From Pseudomonadales bacterium (GTDB lineage: Bacteria > Pseudomonadota > Gammaproteobacteria > Pseudomonadales > Pseudohongiellaceae): DNA of 34,682 nucleotides. Below are positions 6,822 through 14,632 of this stretch, piece by piece. A program made the position numbers and the translations under genes. Position 1 is the stretch's first letter; every line of letters starts with the position of its first letter. A model generated the notes under the pieces. The model saw nothing but the letters and a program-made list of their open reading frames with translations. It ran no database searches and was not told the DNA's origin. Location of the stretch: contig JAJDYJ010000096.1 in the NCBI GenBank assembly GCA_022822865.1, positions 1-34,682 on the forward strand, written 5' to 3'.

Positions 6822-7705
6822 GACGGTTGAATCTCCTGAAGCTTTGCCAGTGTTTCGCGCAGGGGCGTCAATTCTATGCCCAGAGCCGCATCGGCGTTGG
6901 TTTTCACCTCCTCGTCCGCCGTAATCACGTCGATTACGGCCGGAGTGATGCCGCCGCCGCGCAGCCGGCTGCCTGCCGCGGCGCCGAGCCGGGCGAGCCA
7001 GACCGGTACGGAACGGAGTCGTATCGGCCGGCCGAGCAGTTCGGCGGTTTGCCGCACGAGGTCGCGGTAGGCAATCCGTTCGGGTCCGGCCAACTCATAA
7101 GTTCCGGCTTCGGGCCTGCGGCAGGCGGCGATTATCGCCGCGCACAAATCGTCCACGTCGAGCGGCTGCAGGACGTACTTGCCGCCGCCGAGCAGGCTGG
7201 CCTTGCCCCGTTTCACGCTCGCGAGCAGGGCGGCCGAACCGGCGCTGCCCGGCCCGAGCAGGATAGGGGTGCGAATGACGACCCCCGCCGGCGCCGAACC
7301 GCCCGCGATTTCTTCGGCCTCGCCCTTGGAGCGGAAATAGGGATTGGCGCTGCCGGGGGAGGCGCCGAGCACGCTGATGAAAACGAGCGATTGCAGGCCG
7401 CAGCGCCGGGCGGCGTCCGCCACGCTCGCGGTGGCGTCGACATTGGCTTCCCGGTAACTCGTGTGCTTTCCCGGAATCAGGATTCCTGCCAGATGAACGA
7501 CGCTGCCGCATTCATCCAGCAAGGCGTCGAGGCTGTCCGGCTCCTGGTAGGAAATGATTCGCGGCGAGATCAGATCGTGTGCTGGCAGGGAGCGCAAGGC
7601 GCGCTCCGAGCGCACGCCGGCATTGACGGCGATACCAGCGTTCGCGGCCTGCTCCAGCAGGCGCAGGCCAACGCTGCTGTTCGCTCCTGTAACGGCGATT
7701 CTCAT
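6818..7705 (-). CDS. NAD(P)-binding epimerase-like protein (atypical SDR)
   Basis: Cytoplasmic extended/atypical short-chain dehydrogenase fold, 295 residues. The Rossmann glycine motif is TGANSSVG at residues 6-13, a variant of TGxxGxxG. Later come SVVHLAGILIPG, the VFISVLGA strand and a YFRSKGEAE segment that carries the Tyr-x3-Lys pair in modified form (Y-F-R-S-K). This resembles the NDUFA9/UDP-sugar epimerase-like group rather than a classic dehydrogenase. ATG at 7705 is chosen because CAGGG lies just upstream; the reading frame extends further but would overlap fbiC. It sits 7 bases after fbiC and overlaps the next gene by 4 bases, so it is firmly in the operon. The substrate is unknown. 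Confidence 0.85.
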   Translation of the reverse strand: MRIAVTGANSSVGLRLLEQAANAGIAVNAGVRSERALRSLPAHDLISPRIISYQEPDSLDALLDECGSVVHLAGILIPGKHTSYREANVDATASVADAARRCGLQSLVFISVLGASPGSANPYFRSKGEAEEIAGGSAPAGVVIRTPILLGPGSAGSAALLASVKRGKASLLGGGKYVLQPLDVDDLCAAIIAACRRPEAGTYELAGPERIAYRDLVRQTAELLGRPIRLRSVPVWLARLGAAAGSRLRGGGITPAVIDVITADEEVKTNADAALGIELTPLRETLAKLQEIQPS

Positions 7706-7712
7706 GTCCCTG

Positions 7713-10184
7713 TCATGCTGCTCCGACTGCGTCCAGGCTCTTGACGCGCTGCCTGCGGCCCGCGGGATCGAGCGTGACGGCTTGCAGTTCAGGCGCCGCA
7801 TAGGCCCTTTGCGCCTGTTCGGGCCGCGCGTCTCCATATAGTGTAGTACGCATGCGGGGAATGCGGCCGATTCCCCGGATCGCGGCGTCGATAGCCGCGG
7901 GCGGCCATTCCTGCCCGTGTTCGGCGCCGGCCGCGCGAGTGATGCTCTCGTTCATCAGGCTGCCGCCGAGATCGTTGGCGCCGGCGGCAAGGGCCAGCAA
8001 CACGCCTTCGCGGCCCAACTTGACCCATGACGCCTGGATATTTGCGATCCGGCCATTGAGCGCCAGGCGCGGAACCGCGTGCATGAGCAGGGCTTCGCGG
8101 AAGCTCGGCCCGGCGCGGGAGCGGCCCTTGAGATACATCGGCGCCTCCTGGGCGACATAGGGCAGGGGCACGAACTCGGTAAAGCCGCCGGTGCGCCCTT
8201 GCAGTTCGCGGACCGCCAGCAGATGCGCGGCCCAATGTTCGGGCGCATCGACATGGCCGAACATGATGGTCGCAGTGCTGCGCAGGCCGACTTCATGGGC
8301 CGTGGCCATGACTTCCAGCCATTGCGCGGTATTGATCTTGTCGGCGCAGATGATCCGCCTGACGTCGTCGTGCAGGATTTCCGCGGCGGTGCCGGGCAAG
8401 GTGCCGAGTCCCGCCGACTTGAGTTCGCGAAGAAATTCGGCAAGTCCGATGCCGAGCGTTTCGGCGCCTTGCCAGACCTCGAGCGGCGAGAAGGCATGGA
8501 CATGAATGTGGGGCGCGGCGGAGCGGACGGTTGTCAGGATATCGAGATAGGTCCGCCCGGTGTAATCCGGATGAATGCCGCCTTGCATGCAGACTTCGCT
8601 CGCGCCCCGCAGCCAGGCTTCCCGTGCCCGCCGCGCCAGTTCCTGTGCTGAAATGTCATAGGGCCGCCCGCGCAGGTTCTCGCTCATCTTGCCCTTCGAA
8701 AAGGCGCAAAACTGGCAGCGGAAATAGCACACGTTGGTGTAGTTGATATTGCGGTTGACGACGTAGCTGACTTCGTCGCCGGCGACTTTCCTGCGCAATC
8801 GGTCGGCGCTTTGCGCGACGTGGGAGAAATCCGGCCCGCGCGCGCTGAACAGTTGGACGACTTGCTCCCGCGTCGGTTCGCGACCTTCAATGCAATGGTC
8901 GACGATTCGACGAATTTCCGCCGAAACCGCGTCGCGTTTCGGCCGTTCGCGCAACAGGGCCGGCTCCAGTTCGGGCAAGTTGCCGGGATGACCGGAAGAC
9001 CAATGGTCGCGTTTGGCGAACCCCTCCGCGTCGGCATGCCGCAGCACCGCGGGCCGGACTTTCCCGTCGAGCCAGATATCGGGATTGCGCACGTATTCAG
9101 GGTAGATCGTCAGGCGCTGCTCGAGAAAAGCGCCGGCGCTCCGGGTCTGGGCGGCGAGTTCGTCGAGATGCGGCCAGGGCGCCTCGGGATTGACGTGATC
9201 GGGCGTTACGGGCGAAACGCCGCCCCAGTCGTTGATGCCGGCCGCGACGAGTTGCTCCAGCGCGCCGGGGCTGAGATTCGGCGGCGCCTGGATATTCATG
9301 TCCGGACCGAAAATCAGCCGCGCCGCGGCGATGGTCCAGATGAGTTCTTCGAGATCGGGTTCGGGCGCCCGCGCCATTTTGGTATCGGGCTTGGCGCGGA
9401 AATTCTGGACGATGACTTCCTGGATATGGCCGTGACGCTCGTGTACGGCTCTGATCGCGAGCAATGATTCGATGCGTTCGCGGCGAGTCTCGCCGATGCC
9501 GATCAGGATGCCGGTGGTAAAGGGAACCGCGGACTGTCCGGCGAGATCCATGGTTTCGAGCCTTACTGCGGGAACCTTGTCCGGCGAGCCGTAATGGGGC
9601 ATGCCGGGTTCGCACAGGCGCGGCGAGGCGGATTCGAGCATGATCCCCATGGACGCGCTGACGGGCCGCAGCATGGCGATTTCCTCGGCGGTCATGTTGC
9701 CGGCATTGATATGGGGCAGCAGGCCGGTTTCCCTGAGTACGACGCGGGCGGCTTCGGCGAGGTAGTGCAGGGTGCTTTCGAAACCCATTTCGGCAAGGGC
9801 TTCGCGCGCGGCCTTGTAACGCAGTTCGGGTTTTTCTCCCAGCGTGAACAGGGCTTCCTGGCAGCCGAGTTCGGCGCCTTGCCGGCAGATTTCCAGCACT
9901 TTTTCGATGCCGAGATAGGGAGCCTGGACCTTGCGCGGGACGGTGGCGAAAGTGCAATAGTGGCAGACGTCGCGGCAGAGATGGGTCAGGGGGATGAAGA
10001 CCTTGCGTGAATAGCTAACGATTCCGGCATGGCGCCGGTCGCGAATCTCTCGCGCCCGGGCGGCCAGTGCGGCGGTGTCGCGGTTGTCCGCGAGTTGCAG
10101 CGCTTCTGCTTCTGGGGTGATCACGTGGCGCAGTTTACGGGATAAGGCGAGCGGGCAACAAGCGTAGTTTAGTTGCTTGGGCAT
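7713..10184 (-). CDS. fbiC: FO synthase, fused CofG-CofH (FbiC)
   Basis: Bifunctional radical-SAM enzyme that makes FO (7,8-didemethyl-8-hydroxy-5-deazariboflavin), the chromophore of coenzyme F420, from tyrosine and 5-amino-6-ribitylamino-uracil. The 823-residue protein has two radical-SAM halves: CofG-like (about 50-385) with C70-x3-C74-x2-C77 after SRKVFIPLTHL, and CofH-like (about 415-823) with C486-x3-C490-x2-C493 in NYTNVCYFRCQFC. Both [4Fe-4S] sites are intact and the length matches actinobacterial FbiC. The start at 10184 abuts the inverted-repeat copy 3 stem; a GTG at 10124 is an alternative that fits the family N-terminus. No cofC, cofD or cofE gene is in the window, so the end product could be F420 or free FO, as used by some photolyases. 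Confidence 0.95.
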   Translation of the reverse strand: MPKQLNYACCPLALSRKLRHVITPEAEALQLADNRDTAALAARAREIRDRRHAGIVSYSRKVFIPLTHLCRDVCHYCTFATVPRKVQAPYLGIEKVLEICRQGAELGCQEALFTLGEKPELRYKAAREALAEMGFESTLHYLAEAARVVLRETGLLPHINAGNMTAEEIAMLRPVSASMGIMLESASPRLCEPGMPHYGSPDKVPAVRLETMDLAGQSAVPFTTGILIGIGETRRERIESLLAIRAVHERHGHIQEVIVQNFRAKPDTKMARAPEPDLEELIWTIAAARLIFGPDMNIQAPPNLSPGALEQLVAAGINDWGGVSPVTPDHVNPEAPWPHLDELAAQTRSAGAFLEQRLTIYPEYVRNPDIWLDGKVRPAVLRHADAEGFAKRDHWSSGHPGNLPELEPALLRERPKRDAVSAEIRRIVDHCIEGREPTREQVVQLFSARGPDFSHVAQSADRLRRKVAGDEVSYVVNRNINYTNVCYFRCQFCAFSKGKMSENLRGRPYDISAQELARRAREAWLRGASEVCMQGGIHPDYTGRTYLDILTTVRSAAPHIHVHAFSPLEVWQGAETLGIGLAEFLRELKSAGLGTLPGTAAEILHDDVRRIICADKINTAQWLEVMATAHEVGLRSTATIMFGHVDAPEHWAAHLLAVRELQGRTGGFTEFVPLPYVAQEAPMYLKGRSRAGPSFREALLMHAVPRLALNGRIANIQASWVKLGREGVLLALAAGANDLGGSLMNESITRAAGAEHGQEWPPAAIDAAIRGIGRIPRMRTTLYGDARPEQAQRAYAAPELQAVTLDPAGRRQRVKSLDAVGAA

Positions 10185-10185
10185 C

Positions 10186-10399
10186 GCCGCTGCCGGTTCC
10201 GGGTGTCAGGCGAACGCCGTAAATGCGCACTGAGTTATCTGCCTTCAGTCAGGTTATGCATGCCATCCCTGGCGCGACAGCAGGGGTTTCGCCAACCCCC
10301 GGTCTCGCCATCCATGGCGAGCCGTTCGGCCCTCGAAAAGCGTTGCTTTTCGAGAACCTCACCCTCGCACGCCGCCCGACACCCCGAAACGGCAGCGGC
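10186..10399. repeat. Long inverted-repeat element, copy 3 (expanded loop)
   Basis: Arms 10186-10212 and 10373-10399 pair at 24 of 27 positions. Read on the minus strand, the loop begins GCGTGCGAG and ends GCATTTACGGCGT, as in copies 1 and 2, but it is 160 bases long. It holds its own hairpins: CTCGAAAAGC-GTT-GCTTTTCGAG (10332-10354, perfect 10-bp stem), CTCGCCA-TCCA-TGGCGAG (about 10304-10321) and a weaker one near 10272-10290. The element lies 13 bases past the sulfatase stop at 10413 and its other base touches the annotated fbiC start codon. It is inverted relative to copies 1 and 2. Confidence 0.7.
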
Positions 10400-10412
10400 T
10401 TACGGTGTCCCG

Positions 10413-12074
10413 TTACTGATTGTCGGTATTGATGTTGTCCTGGCCGACGATGGGGGAGGGGACGAAGGGTTCGCCGCGGTTGTGGGCTTCCTGTTTGGCC
10501 TGGCTGTCGGGGAGGATGTCGTCGAGGCGGTCGAGGCGGTTGGGTTCCACGTACCATGCTTCGGGGAAGTCGGCGGCGCGGGGGCCGCCTTGCATTCGCC
10601 TTACGCTGCCGCTTGCCCGGCGCTGGGAGTAGGGGATGACGTTGCGTTGGCGGTTGTCGGCAAGGCCGTCGTAGAGTGCTTGGCGCAGTTCGATCTTGTC
10701 GTCGAGATACGCGGGGTCGTCGATGAGATTGCGCATTTCGTCAGGGTCGTTGGCGAGGTCGTAGAGTTCTTCCAGGTCGTAGATGCCGTAGTACTGGATG
10801 TATTTCAGGTTGCCGCGGGTGATCGAGAAAGTGCCGGGGGTCATCGGGAAGGTCCATTCCCAGTAGTACTCGTAGATGAAATCGTCGGGATTCCACTGCG
10901 TCTCGGGCGTTTCGCCGTTGATCAGGCGCCAGGCGCTAAGGCCTTCGAAGTGTTCGGGCTGCTCGGCGCCGGCAAGGTCGAGGAAGGTGGGGGCGAAGTC
11001 GAGGTTGCGGATGCGCCCGCGGTTTATCGTTCCCGCCGGGATCGTGCCGGGCTGGTAGGCGATGAAAGGCACGAGCACCGAAGGCTGATAGGCGTTGCGC
11101 TTGTCGATCAGTCCGTGGTCGCCGAACAGGAAGCCGTTGTCGGACGTGAATACGACCAGGGTGTCCTCTTCCAGTCCGTTTTCGCGCAACCAGGCGAGAA
11201 TCCGGCCGACGCTGTCGTCGACCGCGGACAAGGTCGAGAAATAGAAGCGCAGATATTCCGTCATCGGCATGTCGGAATTGTAGAAGAAGTCGATTCCGTG
11301 CCAGGTGTTGCGCTGGTTGTAGACCCACATCGGCTTGCCGGCATGGTTTTCGGGCGTGTTCGCCGCGCTTGCCGGGAGGTCGAAGGTGACGTCGTCGTAT
11401 TGTCCCTCGTGTCGCGCGGCGGGCAGCGGATCGGAATGAACGGCCTTGTGGCTGAGATAGAGAAAGAACGGCCTGTCGCCCTCGCGGCCGGTCTCCAGCC
11501 AATCCAGCGCGTAGTCGGTCAGTTCGTCGGTGATGTAGCCCTGCTGTTCGACCTGCTCGCCGTCCACGTTGAGCAGAGGTGTTCGGCCTCGCCGCCCGGA
11601 CCACGGATAGTAATTGCCCTGGCCGGCAAAGCTGACCCATTTGTCGAAGCCGGGCCGCGGGGCGTCCGTTGCGGCGCCCATGTGCCATTTGCCGAAATAG
11701 CCGGTCTCATAGCCCGCCTGCTGCAGGTAGGCGGGGAAGAACGTGAGTCCCTCCTCGCTCGAATCGGTATTGTCCACGATGCCGTGATTGCGCGTCGTCA
11801 TGCCGGTGAGGATGGTTGCGCGGCTCGGGCTGCAAAGCGATGTGGTGACAACGGTGTTCGGGAAATAGGCGCCGCCCCTTGCCAGCGCGTCGATGTTCGG
11901 CGTGTCGAGCTTGTCGTTGAGGAAGCCCATGCCGTCGAAGCGCAGGTCGTCGAGCAGGATGAATATGACGTTCGGTTGCGAATCCGGCGCCTCGCCCCGC
12001 ACGCCCTGGTATGCCAGGACCGCGACGGCAGCGGCGCCGAGGCACAGGGAAAACGTTAATTCCTTAATCCGCAT
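10413..12074 (-). CDS. Exported type I sulfatase
   Basis: Hydrolyses a sulfate ester using a formylglycine made from Cys. The 553-residue product has a signal peptide (about 1-27), the metal-binding DD pair at 42-43 (PNVIFILLDDLR), the modification motif C81-S-P-S-R with the ILTG helix after it, and VFTSDNGFLFGDHG near 345-360 supplying further Ca2+ and sulfate ligands. A C-terminal subdomain contains GNLKYIQYYG and the DLYDLANDPDEMRNL-like segment usual for S1 sulfatases. ATG 12074 is chosen because it begins the signal peptide and overlaps the FGE gene's end by 11 bases. The substrate is not readable; the fold resembles glycan 6-O-sulfatases and iduronate-2-sulfatase-like enzymes. Confidence 0.92.
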   Translation of the reverse strand: MRIKELTFSLCLGAAAVAVLAYQGVRGEAPDSQPNVIFILLDDLRFDGMGFLNDKLDTPNIDALARGGAYFPNTVVTTSLCSPSRATILTGMTTRNHGIVDNTDSSEEGLTFFPAYLQQAGYETGYFGKWHMGAATDAPRPGFDKWVSFAGQGNYYPWSGRRGRTPLLNVDGEQVEQQGYITDELTDYALDWLETGREGDRPFFLYLSHKAVHSDPLPAARHEGQYDDVTFDLPASAANTPENHAGKPMWVYNQRNTWHGIDFFYNSDMPMTEYLRFYFSTLSAVDDSVGRILAWLRENGLEEDTLVVFTSDNGFLFGDHGLIDKRNAYQPSVLVPFIAYQPGTIPAGTINRGRIRNLDFAPTFLDLAGAEQPEHFEGLSAWRLINGETPETQWNPDDFIYEYYWEWTFPMTPGTFSITRGNLKYIQYYGIYDLEELYDLANDPDEMRNLIDDPAYLDDKIELRQALYDGLADNRQRNVIPYSQRRASGSVRRMQGGPRAADFPEAWYVEPNRLDRLDDILPDSQAKQEAHNRGEPFVPSPIVGQDNINTDNQ

Positions 12075-13092
12075 TCGGCAAGGTATCGTAGACGAGCCTG
12101 AAACCGACATTGCTCGAGCCGAGCCCCGGATCGCTGCCTTGCCGCGCGGCCGGACGGTAGCGCATGCAGTAATTGGGGGCGCACAGGTAACTGCCCCCTT
12201 TCATCACCCGGCTGGGAAAGTCAGGATTAAGCGGATCGTAGGCGTCGTTCTCGTGCGGGCCGAGGGGATTGTGAGTGTCCTCGGGATCGTGGCCGGGGCG
12301 GTAAAAGTCGGCGGTGACTTCCCACACGTTCCCGACCATGTCATACAGTCCATTGGCGTTGGGCGCAAAGCAACCGGTCGGGGCGATGTCCTCGAATCCG
12401 TCCGCAGCCGAGTTTTGCGCCGGAAACACGCCCTGCCAGGTGTTGGCCGCTTCGGGGTCGGGCTGGGCGGTCCCGGCGCGCTCGCCACCGGTAGCGGCAA
12501 ATTCCCATTCGGCTTCGGTCGGCATGCGCCCGCCTTTCCACTCCGCGTAGGCGAACATGTCGTCCCAGCCGAGATGGACCACCGGCTGCTCCGGTCTGGC
12601 GTCCGGCCCTTCGGGGCCATAGGGCTTCTTCCAGTTTGCGCCCGGCAGGTATGCCCACCAGTTGTTGAAGTCGCCCGACTGCGCGTCGGGCGGTGTGAAT
12701 ACCGCCGAACCCGGCAACAGCAATTCCGGCGGAATCCGCTCGACCGGCACGCCGAACAGCGCCGGATCGATCGGCTGTTCGGCGATTGTGACATGCCCCG
12801 TTGCCGCGACGAACTCGGCAAACTGCCGATTCGTGACCTCGTGAGGATCGATCCAGAACCCATCCACCGTAGTTTCCCGCACCGGCCCCTCTTCGGCGTA
12901 AACCGAATCGTCCCCCATAAGAAAAGTACCCCCCGCAATCCGCACCGGCGCATCGCCTGGAGCAGAACAGGCGCTGGCCGCCGTATATTCAACTGCATCA
13001 ACCGCAATGCTGTCGCCTTGCTCCAAACGATCACAACCAGCGAGCGAAGCGCAGACTGTGCAAATAAGCATTGAAAGGCGATACTTATTCAT
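12064..13092 (-). CDS. Formylglycine-generating enzyme, predicted lipoprotein
   Basis: Oxidises the Cys of C-x-P-x-R in sulfatases to formylglycine using O2 and copper. The 342-residue product has the SUMF1 fold: GGTFLMG (54-60), the DGFWIDPHEVTNRQFAEFV block (77-95), MPTEAEWEFAA (190-200), NGLYDMVGNVWEV (247-259) and GGSYLCAPNYCMRYRPAAR (299-317). C304 and C309 are spaced like the two active-site cysteines of human and Streptomyces FGE, and SSNVGFR follows as usual, so it is a true FGE rather than a diverged FGE-sulfatase domain protein. The N-terminus has a lipobox (L-A-G-C20), predicting a lipid anchor outside the cytoplasm. It sits between two sulfatase genes and overlaps one. Confidence 0.93.
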   Translation of the reverse strand: MNKYRLSMLICTVCASLAGCDRLEQGDSIAVDAVEYTAASACSAPGDAPVRIAGGTFLMGDDSVYAEEGPVRETTVDGFWIDPHEVTNRQFAEFVAATGHVTIAEQPIDPALFGVPVERIPPELLLPGSAVFTPPDAQSGDFNNWWAYLPGANWKKPYGPEGPDARPEQPVVHLGWDDMFAYAEWKGGRMPTEAEWEFAATGGERAGTAQPDPEAANTWQGVFPAQNSAADGFEDIAPTGCFAPNANGLYDMVGNVWEVTADFYRPGHDPEDTHNPLGPHENDAYDPLNPDFPSRVMKGGSYLCAPNYCMRYRPAARQGSDPGLGSSNVGFRLVYDTLPNAD

Positions 13093-13106
13093 GGGGATTG
13101 CTCTGA

Positions 13107-14462
13107 TCAGTCAAACTGCGGGCCGAGAGGCGTGCCCTCAGGCGCGCCGAGCGATTCGGGGGAAGTCGCCATCGGGTCGGTCACCGCTTCCATTTCCCTG
13201 GCCAGCCCCATCAGCCGCTCGAACACTTCGGGGTGGCGGTTGCCGACGTCATAGCTTTCGGTCGGATCGGTTTCAAGGTCGAACAGTTTCGGCCCGGCGA
13301 AGCGGCGGAAAGCGATCGGACCGTTGCGATAATAGGTCTTGAGCACGAGCTTGTAGCGGCCGTCGCGGACCGCGGCGAGATCGTTGGAGTCGAAGAAGTA
13401 AAGCACATCGTGGGGACTTTCCGCGCCGCCGGTCCACATCGCCGAGATGTCCCTGCCGTCGATCGCGCGGTCGGCGGGAACCTCTCCGCCCGAGAGCCGG
13501 GCGAAAGTCGGCAGCAGGTCGATCGCCATCGCCATCTCGTCATTGACCAGCCCGGCGGGAATTTGCGCGGGCCAGCGCGCCAGAAAAGGCACGCGATAAC
13601 CGCCTTCATAGGTTTCGCCCTTGCGGGCGCGCAGCGGACCTTCGCTGCCCTGGAACCAGGGGCCGTTGTCACTTGTGAAAAGGATAAGCGTGTTCTCGGC
13701 GATTCCCTGCTCGTCGAGCGTGTCGAGAATACTGCCGACCGAATCGTCGATCGTCACCACGGTATCGCCGTAATCGCCGGCCCGGCTGCGGCCGACGTTG
13801 CGTTGCGCCGGAACGGCGGGATAATGCGGATGGCTGTGCGCGTAATAGAGGAAGAAGGGCTGCCCGGCGTTCTCGCCGATGAAGCGCACGGCTTCGTCGG
13901 TAAACTTGTCGGACAGTCTCGACTGGTCGATATCCTCTTCGATCATCTCGGTTCCGCGATAGAGATCGAAGGGCGCCATGTCGTTCGAATAGGCGACGCC
14001 CAGAAAACTGTCGAAGCCCTGGCTGGTGGGCCAGAGTTCCGGCAGATGGCCCAGATGCCATTTGCCGATCATGCCGGTGGCGTAGCCGGTATCCCTGAGC
14101 ATTTCGGCGATCGTGATCTCGTCGGGCGGCAGGCCCCATGTCGAATGCGGCCGCGTGACGAATTGCGTGCCCGAGCGCGGCGCATAGCGGCCGGTCAGCA
14201 GGCCCGCGCGGCTTGGCGTGCACACGTTGGAGGCGGCGTACCAGTTGGTCATGATGACGCCTTCTTCCCCGAGCCGGTCGATATTGGGCGTATCGATCGC
14301 CGTGGCGCCGAAGGCCGACAAGTCGCCGTAACCGAGGTCGTCGACGAAGACGACGATGATGTTCGGGCGCGGCGGCTCGTCCGGCGCATCCTGGGCCGAT
14401 GCCGCCGCTGCCAGACAAAGCGCAAGGAGCGATGCGCATGTTTTCAGTAGTTTTCCAGACAT
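13107..14462 (-). CDS. Exported type I sulfatase (arylsulfatase-like)
   Basis: The 451-residue enzyme has a signal peptide cut after ASA (about residue 23), metal ligands D41-D42 in NIIVVFVDDLGYGD, the formylglycine motif C81-T-P-S-R with GLLTG after it, IGKWHLGH near 130, and LFTSDNGPW near 270. This order is that of arylsulfatase A-like S1 sulfatases. ATG 14462 is chosen for its strong Shine-Dalgarno (CAGGAG about 7 bases upstream) and because it begins the signal peptide. The FGE gene begins 14 bases downstream, so this protein is probably an FGE client. It lacks the extended C-terminal domain of the 14633-16315 sulfatase. Confidence 0.92.
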   Translation of the reverse strand: MSGKLLKTCASLLALCLAAAASAQDAPDEPPRPNIIVVFVDDLGYGDLSAFGATAIDTPNIDRLGEEGVIMTNWYAASNVCTPSRAGLLTGRYAPRSGTQFVTRPHSTWGLPPDEITIAEMLRDTGYATGMIGKWHLGHLPELWPTSQGFDSFLGVAYSNDMAPFDLYRGTEMIEEDIDQSRLSDKFTDEAVRFIGENAGQPFFLYYAHSHPHYPAVPAQRNVGRSRAGDYGDTVVTIDDSVGSILDTLDEQGIAENTLILFTSDNGPWFQGSEGPLRARKGETYEGGYRVPFLARWPAQIPAGLVNDEMAMAIDLLPTFARLSGGEVPADRAIDGRDISAMWTGGAESPHDVLYFFDSNDLAAVRDGRYKLVLKTYYRNGPIAFRRFAGPKLFDLETDPTESYDVGNRHPEVFERLMGLAREMEAVTDPMATSPESLGAPEGTPLGPQFD

Positions 14463-14530
14463 TGACGCTCCTGAAAGGTACTTGATTGACCTACTAGACA
14501 TCATTCCACATGGAGCCAAGCCCTTGCACT

Positions 14531-14604
14531 GTCATCCTGCGCGCAGTCGCAGGATCTCATGCAGTGGCCTCCCTGCGAGATTCTGCGACTGCGCGCAGAA
14601 TGAC
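14531..14604. repeat. Palindromic repeat, copy 1
   Basis: Arms 14531-14558 and 14577-14604 (28 bases) pair with two exceptions. On minus-strand RNA both exceptions become G-U wobbles. The right arm (GAGATTCTGCGACTGCGCGC then AGAATGAC) is identical to the right arm of the copy at 22203-22279. It lies between two sulfatase genes of the minus-strand cluster and could form a strong hairpin in their transcript. Confidence 0.75.
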
Positions 14605-14632
14605 GGGTCGCAGGGGTTTCGCTCCGCGTTCG

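Noticed and set aside
10173-12059. 628-residue open frame on the plus strand
   Set aside because: It is antisense to the sulfatase and inverted-repeat region, has the low-complexity Val/Ala/Arg look of GC-rich shadow frames, and shows no domain.
11893-13074. 393-residue plus-strand frame over the FGE gene
   Set aside because: Antisense to a gene with clear catalytic motifs; no recognisable family.
14531-14604. CRISPR-like repeat
   Set aside because: Only an isolated palindrome; no regularly spaced array exists anywhere in the window.
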